A stretch of 64,000 bases of DNA from Gemmatimonas sp. (GTDB lineage Bacteria; Gemmatimonadota; Gemmatimonadetes; Gemmatimonadales; Gemmatimonadaceae): positions 62,001 through 126,000 of the forward strand of contig JAABRO010000059.1 in the NCBI GenBank assembly GCA_011390885.1. Reading direction: 5' to 3'. The notes beneath the pieces are model-generated. The model did no database searches. It was not told the origin of the DNA and saw only the letters and a list, made by a program, of their open reading frames with translations. Numbering within the stretch: position 1 is the first letter of the stretch; each line of letters opens with the position of its first letter. Shown piece by piece: positions 49,467-57,515 of this stretch. Position numbers and translations under genes: made by a program.

Positions 49467-49850
49467 TCACTTCGTCCCGCGGAGGTACGCGTCGCTGCCG
49501 TCGAGCCAATCGGCGCGCGGCGGATTGAAGACATCCATGTCGAGGGTGTCCTCGAGCGCCTCGGCGCGGTGGCGCACACCCCCCGGAATCACCAGTACCT
49601 CGCCCGCGCCGACATCCACGAAAGTGTCACCGGGCGCGTCGGCATGCTCACCGATCCAGAAGCGCAGCCGTCCAGAGAGGATGTACGTGAACTGCTCGTT
49701 GTGATGATCGTGCGCCGGCACGATCGCCCCCTTCTTGAGCAGCACATGGGCGAGCATCTGGCGCTCGGACGAGATCAGGCGGCGCGAGATGAGCGGCGAG
49801 AGTTCCTCGAGGGGCGTGGTATCCCACGCATGCTTCGTGACGGTGTCCAT
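49467..49850 (-). CDS. Single-domain cupin protein
   Basis: A 127-residue cupin-2 beta barrel. The first metal motif is seen in HDHHNEQFTYILSG (His47, His49, Glu52), the second in PGGVRHRAE with His94, so a metal site is likely. Such proteins range from dioxygenases and isomerases to sensors; the substrate is unknown. ATG 49850 is preferred over a longer frame because the upstream codons lack bias. It probably forms one transcript with the SDR and ilvE. Confidence 0.8.
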   Translation of the reverse strand: MDTVTKHAWDTTPLEELSPLISRRLISSERQMLAHVLLKKGAIVPAHDHHNEQFTYILSGRLRFWIGEHADAPGDTFVDVGAGEVLVIPGGVRHRAEALEDTLDMDVFNPPRADWLDGSDAYLRGTK

Positions 49851-49964
49851 GGCGCGACGGGGCAGGGTGTGAGGAGCGGGCCGCCCGCGATGCGGCTCGG
49901 CCGACTTCCAACGGTACCGAACATCGAGCGGCGAAGCCAGCGGCCCGCGCCCCACGTCATGCGG

Positions 49965-50573
49965 TCAGAAGCGCACGCCGGCGCTGAACGGCACATGCCA
50001 CCGCAATCCCGACCCCGTCGGCACCCGCTGCGCGCGAACGTCGATGGTGACGGCCGGACCGAGGCCGCCGAACGGGAACGCCACGCCAGCGCCGAGCTGG
50101 CTCGCCACGCCGAACCCGCTGCCGTCTGGCCCGTTGGATCCGGCATAGCCGAGTCCCACGCCCGCGATCGGATAGACATGCGGACGAATACGCGTGTGGT
50201 GCCACTCGAGGGCGAGCCCCGTGGTGAGGACGCGGCGACGCGTCTCGAGATCGGGGCATGCGACCTCGCAGGCCGGGGCCTCCCGACGCAGGTCCTGCCA
50301 GCCGAGCTCCGTGCGCAGCAGCAGGGGACGTGCGAACCAGCGGCCGCGCCCCACCAGCAACGACCGACCGCCGAGCCCCCCGTCGCCGGCGAGACCGCCA
50401 CCGCTGCGCACGTAGCCGAGCGCCACCGTGATGCCGAGCCCACCGCCCACTTCCACGACGCGCGGTGCGATCGACGTGGAGTCGGCACGCTGCGCCGGCA
50501 GGCGCGTGGCGACCGCCATCGTGGCGACGGCCAGCATGCCGACGGCGGCGGGACAGGACAGGCGTGATCGCAT
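49965..50573 (-). CDS. Small outer-membrane beta-barrel protein
   Basis: A 202-residue exported protein: signal peptide from MRSRLSCPA to ATRLPAQ (about residue 27), then alternating strands rich in Gly, Arg and aromatic residues that end in FSAGVRF, a typical C-terminal Phe signature of outer-membrane barrels. Two cysteines around 98 and 102 (EVACPD region) may form a loop bridge. ATG 50573 is chosen for the signal peptide. Its promoter region overlaps that of the divergent tRNA-Asn. Function unknown. Confidence 0.65.
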   Translation of the reverse strand: MRSRLSCPAAVGMLAVATMAVATRLPAQRADSTSIAPRVVEVGGGLGITVALGYVRSGGGLAGDGGLGGRSLLVGRGRWFARPLLLRTELGWQDLRREAPACEVACPDLETRRRVLTTGLALEWHHTRIRPHVYPIAGVGLGYAGSNGPDGSGFGVASQLGAGVAFPFGGLGPAVTIDVRAQRVPTGSGLRWHVPFSAGVRF

Positions 50574-50628
50574 GCCGAGCAGTACCCCCTGTGCACACGC
50601 AAAGGTTCGCGCGAATCGCGCGAGCCAC

Positions 50629-50657
50629 TTGGTCGCCTCGATCAGCGGTGCTATCTT
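50629..50657 (+). promoter_or_regulatory. Promoter of tRNA-Asn
   Basis: TTGGTC (50629-50634) and TATCTT (50652-50657) with exactly 17 bases between. Transcription would start near 50664, about 42 bases before the mature tRNA. Confidence 0.65.
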
Positions 50658-50705
50658 GCCAACGGCCGTGGGATTGCGTCGAGCGCGTCGCGCCCGTCGG
50701 ACCAA

Positions 50706-50777
50706 TGGGGTGTAGCTCAATGGCAGAGCGCTCGACTGTTAATCGAGTGGTTGAAGGTTCGAGTCCTTCCGCCCCAG
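50706..50777 (+). tRNA. tRNA-Asn (anticodon GTT)
   Basis: A 72-base tRNA. TGGGGTG pairs with CGCCCCA (one T-G), the discriminator is G, the D arm reads TAGCTCAATGGCAGA, the anticodon loop CTGTTAA reads GTT, and the T arm is GAAGGTTCGAGTCCTTC. CCA is not encoded. It forms a single-gene unit with its own promoter and terminator. Confidence 0.96.
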
Positions 50778-50780
50778 TCC

Positions 50781-50808
50781 GCCCGGATCATTCCCGAATG
50801 GTCCGGGC
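50781..50808 (+). terminator. Terminator after tRNA-Asn
   Basis: GCCCGGA pairs with TCCGGGC, and inside them CATTC with GAATG, around a tight CC loop; the T-G pair between the two parts allows a near-continuous 13-bp stem. GTCGTCGTTTCC follows, so the tail is partly T-rich. Confidence 0.7.
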
Positions 50809-50852
50809 GTCGTCGTTTCCGCACGCCCACATCGGGCGCTCACCCGTCTTGC

Positions 50853-50881
50853 TTGCTCGTCCCGAGGCGTCGTCCTAGCTT
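50853..50881 (+). promoter_or_regulatory. Promoter of the leucyl aminopeptidase gene
   Basis: TTGCTC (50853-50858), 17 bases, TAGCTT (50876-50881). Unlike the start-proximal boxes elsewhere, it leaves a short leader of about 20 bases before ATG 50910. Confidence 0.55.
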
Positions 50882-50909
50882 CCGCGGATCCCTCAGCCCA
50901 TAGCGCCCA

Positions 50910-52400
50910 ATGCTCTCGTTGCACGCCAGCCACGCCGCGTTGACGGCGGTGGACACGCCGCTCCTCGTGATCTTCTGCCATGCCGGCAACGGCACTCCGG
51001 TCGCGCTCCCCGAGGCGGTCCGCCCGGTGGACGAGGCACTGCACGGCGCGCTGAGCCGCACCCTCGCGCGCCGCGACTTCCGCGGCGGACGCGACGAGAC
51101 GTTTGTGGTCACCGGAGCAGAGCGGGGTATCGAGCGGGCGTTGCTGGTCGGACTGGGCAAGGCGCCCTCGTCGCGCGCGGCCTGGCGGCGGGCCGGTGCG
51201 ATCGCGGCCCGCGCGGCCGCGAAGCTCGGATGCGGCGCGCTCCACGCGGTCGCTACCGAGGCCTCCGCCGAGCAGGTCGAGGGACTCATCGCCGGCCTCG
51301 CGCTCGGCGCATGGACGTACACCGATCTGCGCACGCCGGCCCCTGAGGCCGAGCGGCGTGCGCCGGTGACCGCGGCCACGATTCTGCTCGCCGACAACGA
51401 CGCCAGCCGCGCCGCCTTCGCCTTCGGTGAGGCGCTGGCCGCGGGCCAGTCCGTGGCGCGCCGCCTCGGCATGATGCCGGGCAACGTCTGCACCCCCGAC
51501 ACGTTCGTGGACACCGCACACGGCATCGCCGAGCGACATGGCAAGGTCCACGTGTCGGTGATGGGCCGCGACGACATGCAGCGCGAAGGCATGGGGTCGT
51601 TCCTCTGCGTGGCGCAGGGCACGCCGGAGGAGCCGCGCCTGGTCACGGTGGAGTATCGGGGCGGTGCCGAAGGGGCCGCCCCCATCGTGCTGGTGGGCAA
51701 GGGGCTCTGCTTCGACACCGGCGGCATCTCCATCAAGCCGGCGCCGGACATGGAGTGGATGAAGTACGACATGTCGGGGGCGGGTGGCGTGATGGGCGCC
51801 ATGGAGACGATCGCACGACTCGCATTGCCGGTAAACGTGGTCGGTATCGTCGGCGCGACCACCAACATGCCGTCAGGCACGGCGGTCAAGCCCGGTGACG
51901 TGGTGCGCGCCTCGAACGGAAAGACCATCGAAGTGATCAACACGGACGCCGAAGGACGCCTCGTGCTCGCCGACCTCCTGGTGTACGCGAAGCGGTTCAA
52001 TCCGGCCGTCGTGCTCGACGCCGCCACGCTCACGGGGGCGATCGTGTTCGCGCTCGGCCATCAGGCCGTCGGCCTCTTCGGCCCTGACGCCGCGCTCGTG
52101 GACGAAGTGCGCGGTGCCGGTGAGCGGTGCGGGGAACCCGGCTGGCCGTTGCCGGTATGGGACGAGTACCGCGAGCAGATCAAGTCGGATGTCGCCGACC
52201 TGCGCAACACGGGCGGTCGGCCCGCTGGCTCCATCACGGCGGCGCTGTTCCTGCAGGAGTTCGTGGACGGGTATCCGTGGGTACACCTCGACGTCGCCGG
52301 CACGGCCTACTCCCAGACGGATCTGGGGTGGCTTCCAAAGGGCCCCACGGGGACCCCGGTGGGGACGTTCGTGGAGTTCGTGCGCGGGCGCGCCCGCTGA
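50910..52400 (+). CDS. pepA: Leucyl aminopeptidase, M17 family
   Basis: A 496-residue dimetallic exopeptidase that removes N-terminal residues from peptides; hexameric and cytoplasmic. The catalytic C-domain (about 180-490) has VGKGLCFDTGGISIKP with the metal Lys and Asp, YDMSGAGGV, and NTDAEGRLVLAD with the second Asp/Glu pair and the bicarbonate-site Arg. The N-domain is the usual divergent part. An in-frame TAG at 50901 excludes any earlier start, so ATG 50910 is secure. The stop overlaps a possible CTG start of the next gene. Confidence 0.94.
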   Translation: MLSLHASHAALTAVDTPLLVIFCHAGNGTPVALPEAVRPVDEALHGALSRTLARRDFRGGRDETFVVTGAERGIERALLVGLGKAPSSRAAWRRAGAIAARAAAKLGCGALHAVATEASAEQVEGLIAGLALGAWTYTDLRTPAPEAERRAPVTAATILLADNDASRAAFAFGEALAAGQSVARRLGMMPGNVCTPDTFVDTAHGIAERHGKVHVSVMGRDDMQREGMGSFLCVAQGTPEEPRLVTVEYRGGAEGAAPIVLVGKGLCFDTGGISIKPAPDMEWMKYDMSGAGGVMGAMETIARLALPVNVVGIVGATTNMPSGTAVKPGDVVRASNGKTIEVINTDAEGRLVLADLLVYAKRFNPAVVLDAATLTGAIVFALGHQAVGLFGPDAALVDEVRGAGERCGEPGWPLPVWDEYREQIKSDVADLRNTGGRPAGSITAALFLQEFVDGYPWVHLDVAGTAYSQTDLGWLPKGPTGTPVGTFVEFVRGRAR

Positions 52401-52423
52401 CGAGCCGCGGCGCCGGTCGGCTC

Positions 52424-54427
52424 GTGCTGCTGGCGCGGGCGTGCAGGCGGGCCGCCGTCGCGCTGGTCGCGTCGGTGGCGCTCGCGCTGCTGCCGTGGTC
52501 GGTGGCCGAGTCGCAGGTCGACACCACCACGCGCCGCGACACCGCGCGCGTGGACAGCACCGCGCGCGTGGCGGACTCGCTGCGCCTCGCCTCGCTGCTC
52601 GCGGATTCCCTCCGCGCCGACTCGCTGCGCGCCGAGGCCATCCGTCGCCAGGCGGAACGCGCGGCCGATACCGTGAAGGCGCCGCTCAGCCGCTACGTGA
52701 CGCCACCAAGCACGGAAGCCCTCACGCCGCTGCGCTGGTCGCGAGACGAGATGCTCTCGACCGGTGCCATGAACCTTGCCGACCTGCTCGATGCGGTGCC
52801 CGGGCTCACCACCTTTCGCACGGCCTGGCTGCCGAGCATCAGCGCGGCGGCCTTCCAAGGGGACTTCCGGCGTGTGCGCGTCTTCCTGGACGGGATCGAG
52901 CTCGACGCCCCCGACCCGCGCAACGACGGCGTGCTCGACCTCACCGAGATCTCGCTCATCGCACTCGACGAGGTGTCGGTGGAACGTGCAGCGGGCGAGG
53001 TGCGCGTCTGGCTGCGCAGCTGGACGGTGCAGAGCGTCACGCCGTACACGCGGACCGACATCTACACCGGCGACCTGAACACCAACGGATTCCGTGGCAT
53101 GTTTGGGCGGCGGTTCATGAACGGTGCGCTCTTCCAGCTCACCTTGCAGCAGGGCGAAACCACGCGGCAGCGCGGCACCAACACCGGAGGAGGCTTCTCA
53201 CCCGCACGGGGAGGCGTGACCGGTGACGGTGACCTGCAGCAGCTCACGGCACGCGTGGGGTGGGCACGCGGCCTCTTCAGCGTGGACGGCTACCTGCTGA
53301 ACACGCGGCGCACGCGCGATTCCAGCGCCGCCGATCCGGCGCGCTTCGGCGTGCCGGCCTTCACCGGCTCGCGCCGCGACGCCTACCTGCGCATCGGCTA
53401 CGGCAACCCCACCCGCGGGCTGCACGTGCAGGCGTTGCTGGGCACACTTCGCACCGCGCGTGATCTTGGCGAGGACGACGCTGACACGCCGGTGCCTCCG
53501 ATCGATCCGGACGCGGAAGAGGGAGAGGCACCGGAGCCACTGCCGGACTCCACGCGCAGCCGCAACCAGCAGCTGCTGCAGGCAGCCTGGAGCTGGGAGC
53601 GGTCCCGCGTGTCGGCGTTCGCGCGTCGACGCACGCTGAACGGGCAATCGGAGCTGCTGCCCGGCGTGCAGCTGCACACGGATCGCGGGTGGATGTCGGC
53701 CTCGCTGCACGGCGAGCGCTTGGGACTCGATTCGAGCCTTCGGCTCGATGCGAATGTGCGCCTCGCGCTGCGACCATGGCTGGTTGCCACCATCGCGCAC
53801 TCGGACCTCAGGCCGGACGACGCCACCGGGCGGCTGGCCGAACAGACGTCGCGCGTGGAGGGTGCCCTGCGACTCGGAGGTCGCTGGCTGAGCGCGGGAG
53901 TGATTCGACAGGGCTTCGAGGCGGGCGAGCGGTCGGTGGTCGTGCCGCGCCTGCTCACGCCGTATGTGGCCGAGTCGGTTCCGCAGCTGCTGGGCACGAC
54001 CACCAACGGCGTGACCTTCGGCGCGCACGCGCCGCTGTACAAGGACTTCCGCGTGGAGCTGCGCGGCACGCGCTGGAACGCGTCGCGCGAATACCGGCCC
54101 ACCACGCATGTGCGCGCGTCGTTCATTCTGCAGAGCGAGTGGCGCAGCCGATTCCCGCGCGGCGAGTTCGGCATCAATGCGCGCCTCATTCACGAGTACC
54201 GCAGCGGCATCGCGTTCGTGGACCCGGATCGGGCGAGCACGCCCGAGTTCTTCCGGCAGACGGAGCCGTACAACCTGGGCATCGCGCTGCTCGAGATCCG
54301 CATCCAGCGCGCGACGATCTTCTACCAGTTCCGCAATGCGTATGGCGCCCAGTACGCGCAGGTGCCGGGGGTGCCCATGCCGCCACCGTTCCAGATCTAC
54401 GGCGTGCGCTGGGAGTGGTTCAATTGA
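52424..54427 (+). CDS. TonB-plug-type outer-membrane protein
   Basis: A 667-residue outer-membrane protein. Signal peptide (ALVASVALALLPWSVAESQ region) is followed by a repetitive stretch rich in Asp, Ser, Leu and Arg (DTARVDSTAR, then DSLRLASLLADSLRADSLR), and a plug-like domain (about 85-190) with AMNLADLLDAVPGL and RVRVFLDGIELD. The remainder is a barrel that ends VRWEWFN. The ligand is unknown, and no TonB box is evident. I start at GTG 52424; the frame also opens with CTG 52397 in a CTGA overlap with pepA, which would be a rare start codon. Confidence 0.75.
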   Translation: MLLARACRRAAVALVASVALALLPWSVAESQVDTTTRRDTARVDSTARVADSLRLASLLADSLRADSLRAEAIRRQAERAADTVKAPLSRYVTPPSTEALTPLRWSRDEMLSTGAMNLADLLDAVPGLTTFRTAWLPSISAAAFQGDFRRVRVFLDGIELDAPDPRNDGVLDLTEISLIALDEVSVERAAGEVRVWLRSWTVQSVTPYTRTDIYTGDLNTNGFRGMFGRRFMNGALFQLTLQQGETTRQRGTNTGGGFSPARGGVTGDGDLQQLTARVGWARGLFSVDGYLLNTRRTRDSSAADPARFGVPAFTGSRRDAYLRIGYGNPTRGLHVQALLGTLRTARDLGEDDADTPVPPIDPDAEEGEAPEPLPDSTRSRNQQLLQAAWSWERSRVSAFARRRTLNGQSELLPGVQLHTDRGWMSASLHGERLGLDSSLRLDANVRLALRPWLVATIAHSDLRPDDATGRLAEQTSRVEGALRLGGRWLSAGVIRQGFEAGERSVVVPRLLTPYVAESVPQLLGTTTNGVTFGAHAPLYKDFRVELRGTRWNASREYRPTTHVRASFILQSEWRSRFPRGEFGINARLIHEYRSGIAFVDPDRASTPEFFRQTEPYNLGIALLEIRIQRATIFYQFRNAYGAQYAQVPGVPMPPPFQIYGVRWEWFN

Positions 54428-54481
54428 GCCCGGCGCCGTCTCGCGCCGATCGGGCCGACACGCAACTCGGGAGGCGATCGC

Positions 54482-55357
54482 ATGGTGCGTAGCATGACGG
54501 GCTTCGGCCTCGCGGAGGGCGACGTGGGCTCGGCCCGCGTGACGGTGGAAGTGCGCACGGTGAACCACCGGTTCTTCTCGCCGAGCATCAAGCTGCCGCC
54601 GGCGTTTGGCCGGTGGGAGACGGAGGTGCGCGAGGCGCTGCGCACGCGCGTGGCGCGCGGTCACGTGACGCTCTCGGTCCGGCTGGAACGCGGCGAGGGC
54701 GCATCGGCCGGAATCGACGAGGTGCGCTTCGCCGAGGTGGTCGCGCAGCTGCGTCGCCTGCGCGAGCGCTACGTGCTCGAGGGACCGGTGGACCTCGCGG
54801 CCGTGCTCCGCATGCCGGACGTGATCGCGGCGTCGCGCGACGAGGAGAGCGAGGGCACGGCGGCCGAACTCGTGGCCATCGTGGTGGCCGCCCTCGACCG
54901 CCTCGAAGCCGCCCGCGCCGATGAAGGGCATCGGCTGGCCGAGGTGCTGCGCCAGCGGGTGCAGGCGGTGACGGAAGCACTCGCGCGGATCGCGCACCGC
55001 GCCCCGGAACGTCTCACCGCACAGCGCGATCGCCTCCGGGCCTCCGTGCTCGAACTCACCGGCGGCCTCGCGATCGACGAGCAGCGCCTCGCACAGGAGA
55101 TCGCCCTGCTCGCCGACCGGATGGACATCGCCGAGGAGCAGGACCGGTTCCGCAGCCACATCGAGGCGTTCCTCACCACGCTCGCGGCCCCAGGTGGCGA
55201 GCCGGTGGGCAAGCGCCTCGGCTTTCTGCTGCAGGAGATGCTCCGGGAAGCGAACACGACCGGCAGCAAGGCTGCCGACGCGATGATCCTGCAGGACGTC
55301 ATCGCGATCAAGGAAGAGCTCGAGCGCATCCGCGAACAGGTCGAGAACCTCGAATGA
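54482..55357 (+). CDS. yicC: YicC-family endoribonuclease
   Basis: A 291-residue protein of the YicC family. It opens with MVRSMTGFG and ends with the highly conserved block FLLQEMLREANTTGSKAADA followed by a helix (IKEELERIREQVENLE). YicC-like enzymes cleave RNA and have been linked to small-RNA decay in E. coli. The gene order yicC-gmk-rpoZ-coaBC is common in bacteria, and the 4-nt overlap with gmk supports one transcript. ATG 54482 lies 54 nt after the outer-membrane gene. Confidence 0.93.
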   Translation: MVRSMTGFGLAEGDVGSARVTVEVRTVNHRFFSPSIKLPPAFGRWETEVREALRTRVARGHVTLSVRLERGEGASAGIDEVRFAEVVAQLRRLRERYVLEGPVDLAAVLRMPDVIAASRDEESEGTAAELVAIVVAALDRLEAARADEGHRLAEVLRQRVQAVTEALARIAHRAPERLTAQRDRLRASVLELTGGLAIDEQRLAQEIALLADRMDIAEEQDRFRSHIEAFLTTLAAPGGEPVGKRLGFLLQEMLREANTTGSKAADAMILQDVIAIKEELERIREQVENLE

Positions 55358-56001
55358 GACCCTTTCCGGTCATTCTGTCCGCGCCCTCGGGGGCCGGCAA
55401 GACCACGATCGCCCACAAGCTGCTGGAGCGTCGGGCCGATCTAGGTTATTCTGTCTCGTGTACGACGCGGGTGCAGCGCCCCGGCGAGGTCGACGGCGAG
55501 GATTACCACTTCCTGAGCCGGGAGCGGTTCGAGGCCGAACGGGATGCGGGCGCCTTCGCCGAGTGGGCCGAGGTGCACGGGAAGTACTACGGGACGCTCC
55601 GCCGTGAGGTGGAACGGGTGTTGTCGTCCGGTCGTCACTGCCTCATGGACATCGATGTGCAGGGCGCTCGGCAGTTCGCGGCCGCGTTCCCGGAGACGGT
55701 GCTGGTGTTCATCCTGCCGCCGTCCGGGGAGGCACTGCTGAAGCGGCTCACGGGGCGGGGCAGCGAGGACGAGGACCGGCTGCTGCTGCGGCTCCGCAAT
55801 GCGAAGGCGGAGATCGCCGAGGTGGGGCGGTATCACTACGTGGTCGTCAATGACGATCTCGAGCAGGCAGTTGGGCGGGTCGCGTCGATCATCGACGCGG
55901 AGAGCGTGCGTCACGAGCGGGTGCACACCCTCGAAGAACAGGTGGGCGCGCTCATCGCGCAACTCGAGCAGCAAATCAACGGTATTCAACGAGGCGGATA
56001 G
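55354..56001 (+). CDS. gmk: Guanylate kinase
   Basis: Phosphorylates GMP to GDP with ATP. The 215 residues carry the P-loop SAPSGAGKTT (9-18), the GMP-binding YSVSCTTRVQRPGEVDGEDYHF region (named by its ends YSVSCTTR and DGEDYHF), the EWAEVHGKYYGT lid and DIDVQGARQ, and the RLRNAKAE helix. It overlaps yicC by 4 nt and is followed by rpoZ after two bases, the classical gmk-rpoZ pair. Confidence 0.96.
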   Translation: MRPFPVILSAPSGAGKTTIAHKLLERRADLGYSVSCTTRVQRPGEVDGEDYHFLSRERFEAERDAGAFAEWAEVHGKYYGTLRREVERVLSSGRHCLMDIDVQGARQFAAAFPETVLVFILPPSGEALLKRLTGRGSEDEDRLLLRLRNAKAEIAEVGRYHYVVVNDDLEQAVGRVASIIDAESVRHERVHTLEEQVGALIAQLEQQINGIQRGG

Positions 56002-56003
56002 CC

Positions 56004-56213
56004 ATGCAGGTGTTCACTCCGGACGAAATCAGCCGCAACTCGGCCAACAAGTATCTCAGCGTGCTCATCGCCGCGAAGTTCGCGCGGGTGCTCAACGAGT
56101 TCCCGCGTGAGCGCACCTCGAAAGAGAAGAAGCTCACCACGCGCGCGCTCGAGGAGCTGTCGGCGGGGAACATCGAGTACCGCGTGATGCCGAGGAAGCG
56201 CGGCGGCGCCTGA
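56004..56213 (+). CDS. rpoZ: RNA polymerase omega subunit
   Basis: A 69-residue subunit that aids assembly of the beta-prime subunit. It is short but has the omega pattern: an N-terminal helix SANKYLSVLIAAKFARVLNEF and the LTTRALEELSAGNIEY segment after a basic KEKK. Position directly after gmk is decisive for so small a protein. Start ATG 56004 is two bases after the gmk stop, with GGCGG near -10. Confidence 0.9.
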   Translation: MQVFTPDEISRNSANKYLSVLIAAKFARVLNEFPRERTSKEKKLTTRALEELSAGNIEYRVMPRKRGGA

Positions 56214-56303
56214 CCGGCCTCCGTCTGCCGCATCGCGCGCCGCGTTCCGGCTCTCCGCCGGGTCGCGGCGCGCAGTCCTTCCGCCCCCTCCGTCGCCCTC
56301 CTC

Positions 56304-57515
56304 GTGCGTCCCTTCGACCATCAGCGCATCCTGCTCGGCGTCACCGGCGGCATCGCGTCGTACAAGTCCGCGTGGCTCGCGCGCCTGCTCACGCAGGCGG
56401 GCGCCGATGTCGATGTGGTGCTCACCCGATCGGCGAGCGAGTTCGTCGGAGCCGTCACCTTCGAGGCGCTCACGGGGCGGCCCGTGCACACCGCGCTGGT
56501 GGAGGCCGGACACGCGCTCGACCACATCCGCCTCGCCCGCGCGGCCCAGGCGGTGATCGTGGCACCGGCCACCGCCGACTTCCTGGCGCGCACCGCCGGC
56601 GGCCACGCCGACGACCTGCTCGGCGCCTGCCTGCTGGCCACCGAGGCACCGGTGCTGCTCGCGCCCGCCATGAACGACCGCATGTGGGCGCACCCCGCGG
56701 TCCAGGCCAACGTGCAGCGCGTGCGCGAACTCGGCTATCACATCGTGGAGCCGGACACCGGTCCGCTCGCGGCGGGCGAGGGGAGCGGCCCCGGCCGCAT
56801 GCCAGAGCCCGAGATCCTGCGTGCGCACGTCGCGCGCCTGCTTGGCATGCGCGAACGCTCGCGTCTGCGGGACCGACGCGTGGTGATCACGGCCGGCCCC
56901 ACGCGCGAGCCCGTCGATCCGGTGCGGTTCCTGTCCAATCGCTCATCGGGGCGCATGGGCGTGGAACTCGCGGCCGCCGCGTGGCGACGCGGCGCGCACG
57001 TCACGCTCATTGCCGGCCCGCTCGAGGTGCCGATGCCGGTGGGCGTGGAGGTCGTGCCGGTGGAGACCACACACGAAATGGCCAACGCCGTGCGCCACGC
57101 GCTGCCCGACGCCGACGTGCTCATCATGGCCGCGGCGCCGGCCGACTTCACCGTGGCCGAGCCCGCCGACCGCAAGCTCAAGAAGCGCGAACGGCCAGCG
57201 TCGCTCACGCTCGCCTCCACCGAGGATATCCTGCTCGCGACCCGCAATGTGCGACCCTCGGGTGCCGTGATCGTGGGCTTCGCGCTCGAGACGGGCAACG
57301 CGCTCGCTGAGGGCACGCGCAAGCTGGAAGAGAAGGGGCTCGACATCGTGGTCATCAACGACGCCACCGAGCCGGGCGCCGGCTTCGCCACGTCCACGAA
57401 CCGCGTCACGATCGTGGACCGCAACGGGCGTGTGGAGCCGCTCTCACTCCTGCCGAAGCGCGACGTGGCCGAGATCGTGCTCGACCGGGCGGAGGCGCAG
57501 CTGGGTGGACGCTAA
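56304..57515 (+). CDS. coaBC: Bifunctional phosphopantothenoylcysteine decarboxylase/synthetase
   Basis: Makes 4'-phosphopantetheine precursor for coenzyme A: CoaB adds cysteine to phosphopantothenate, CoaC decarboxylates the product. Residues 1-185 are the flavin CoaC part with LLGVTGGIASYKSAWLAR, the DHIRLAR histidine and APAMNDRMW. Residues 190-403 are CoaB with ITAGPTREPVDPVRFLSNRSSGRMG (given by its ends ITAGPTREP and SSGRMG), AAPADFT, KLKK and NDAT. The start is GTG 56304. It shares 11 nt with the following glycosylase gene. Confidence 0.95.
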   Translation: MRPFDHQRILLGVTGGIASYKSAWLARLLTQAGADVDVVLTRSASEFVGAVTFEALTGRPVHTALVEAGHALDHIRLARAAQAVIVAPATADFLARTAGGHADDLLGACLLATEAPVLLAPAMNDRMWAHPAVQANVQRVRELGYHIVEPDTGPLAAGEGSGPGRMPEPEILRAHVARLLGMRERSRLRDRRVVITAGPTREPVDPVRFLSNRSSGRMGVELAAAAWRRGAHVTLIAGPLEVPMPVGVEVVPVETTHEMANAVRHALPDADVLIMAAAPADFTVAEPADRKLKKRERPASLTLASTEDILLATRNVRPSGAVIVGFALETGNALAEGTRKLEEKGLDIVVINDATEPGAGFATSTNRVTIVDRNGRVEPLSLLPKRDVAEIVLDRAEAQLGGR

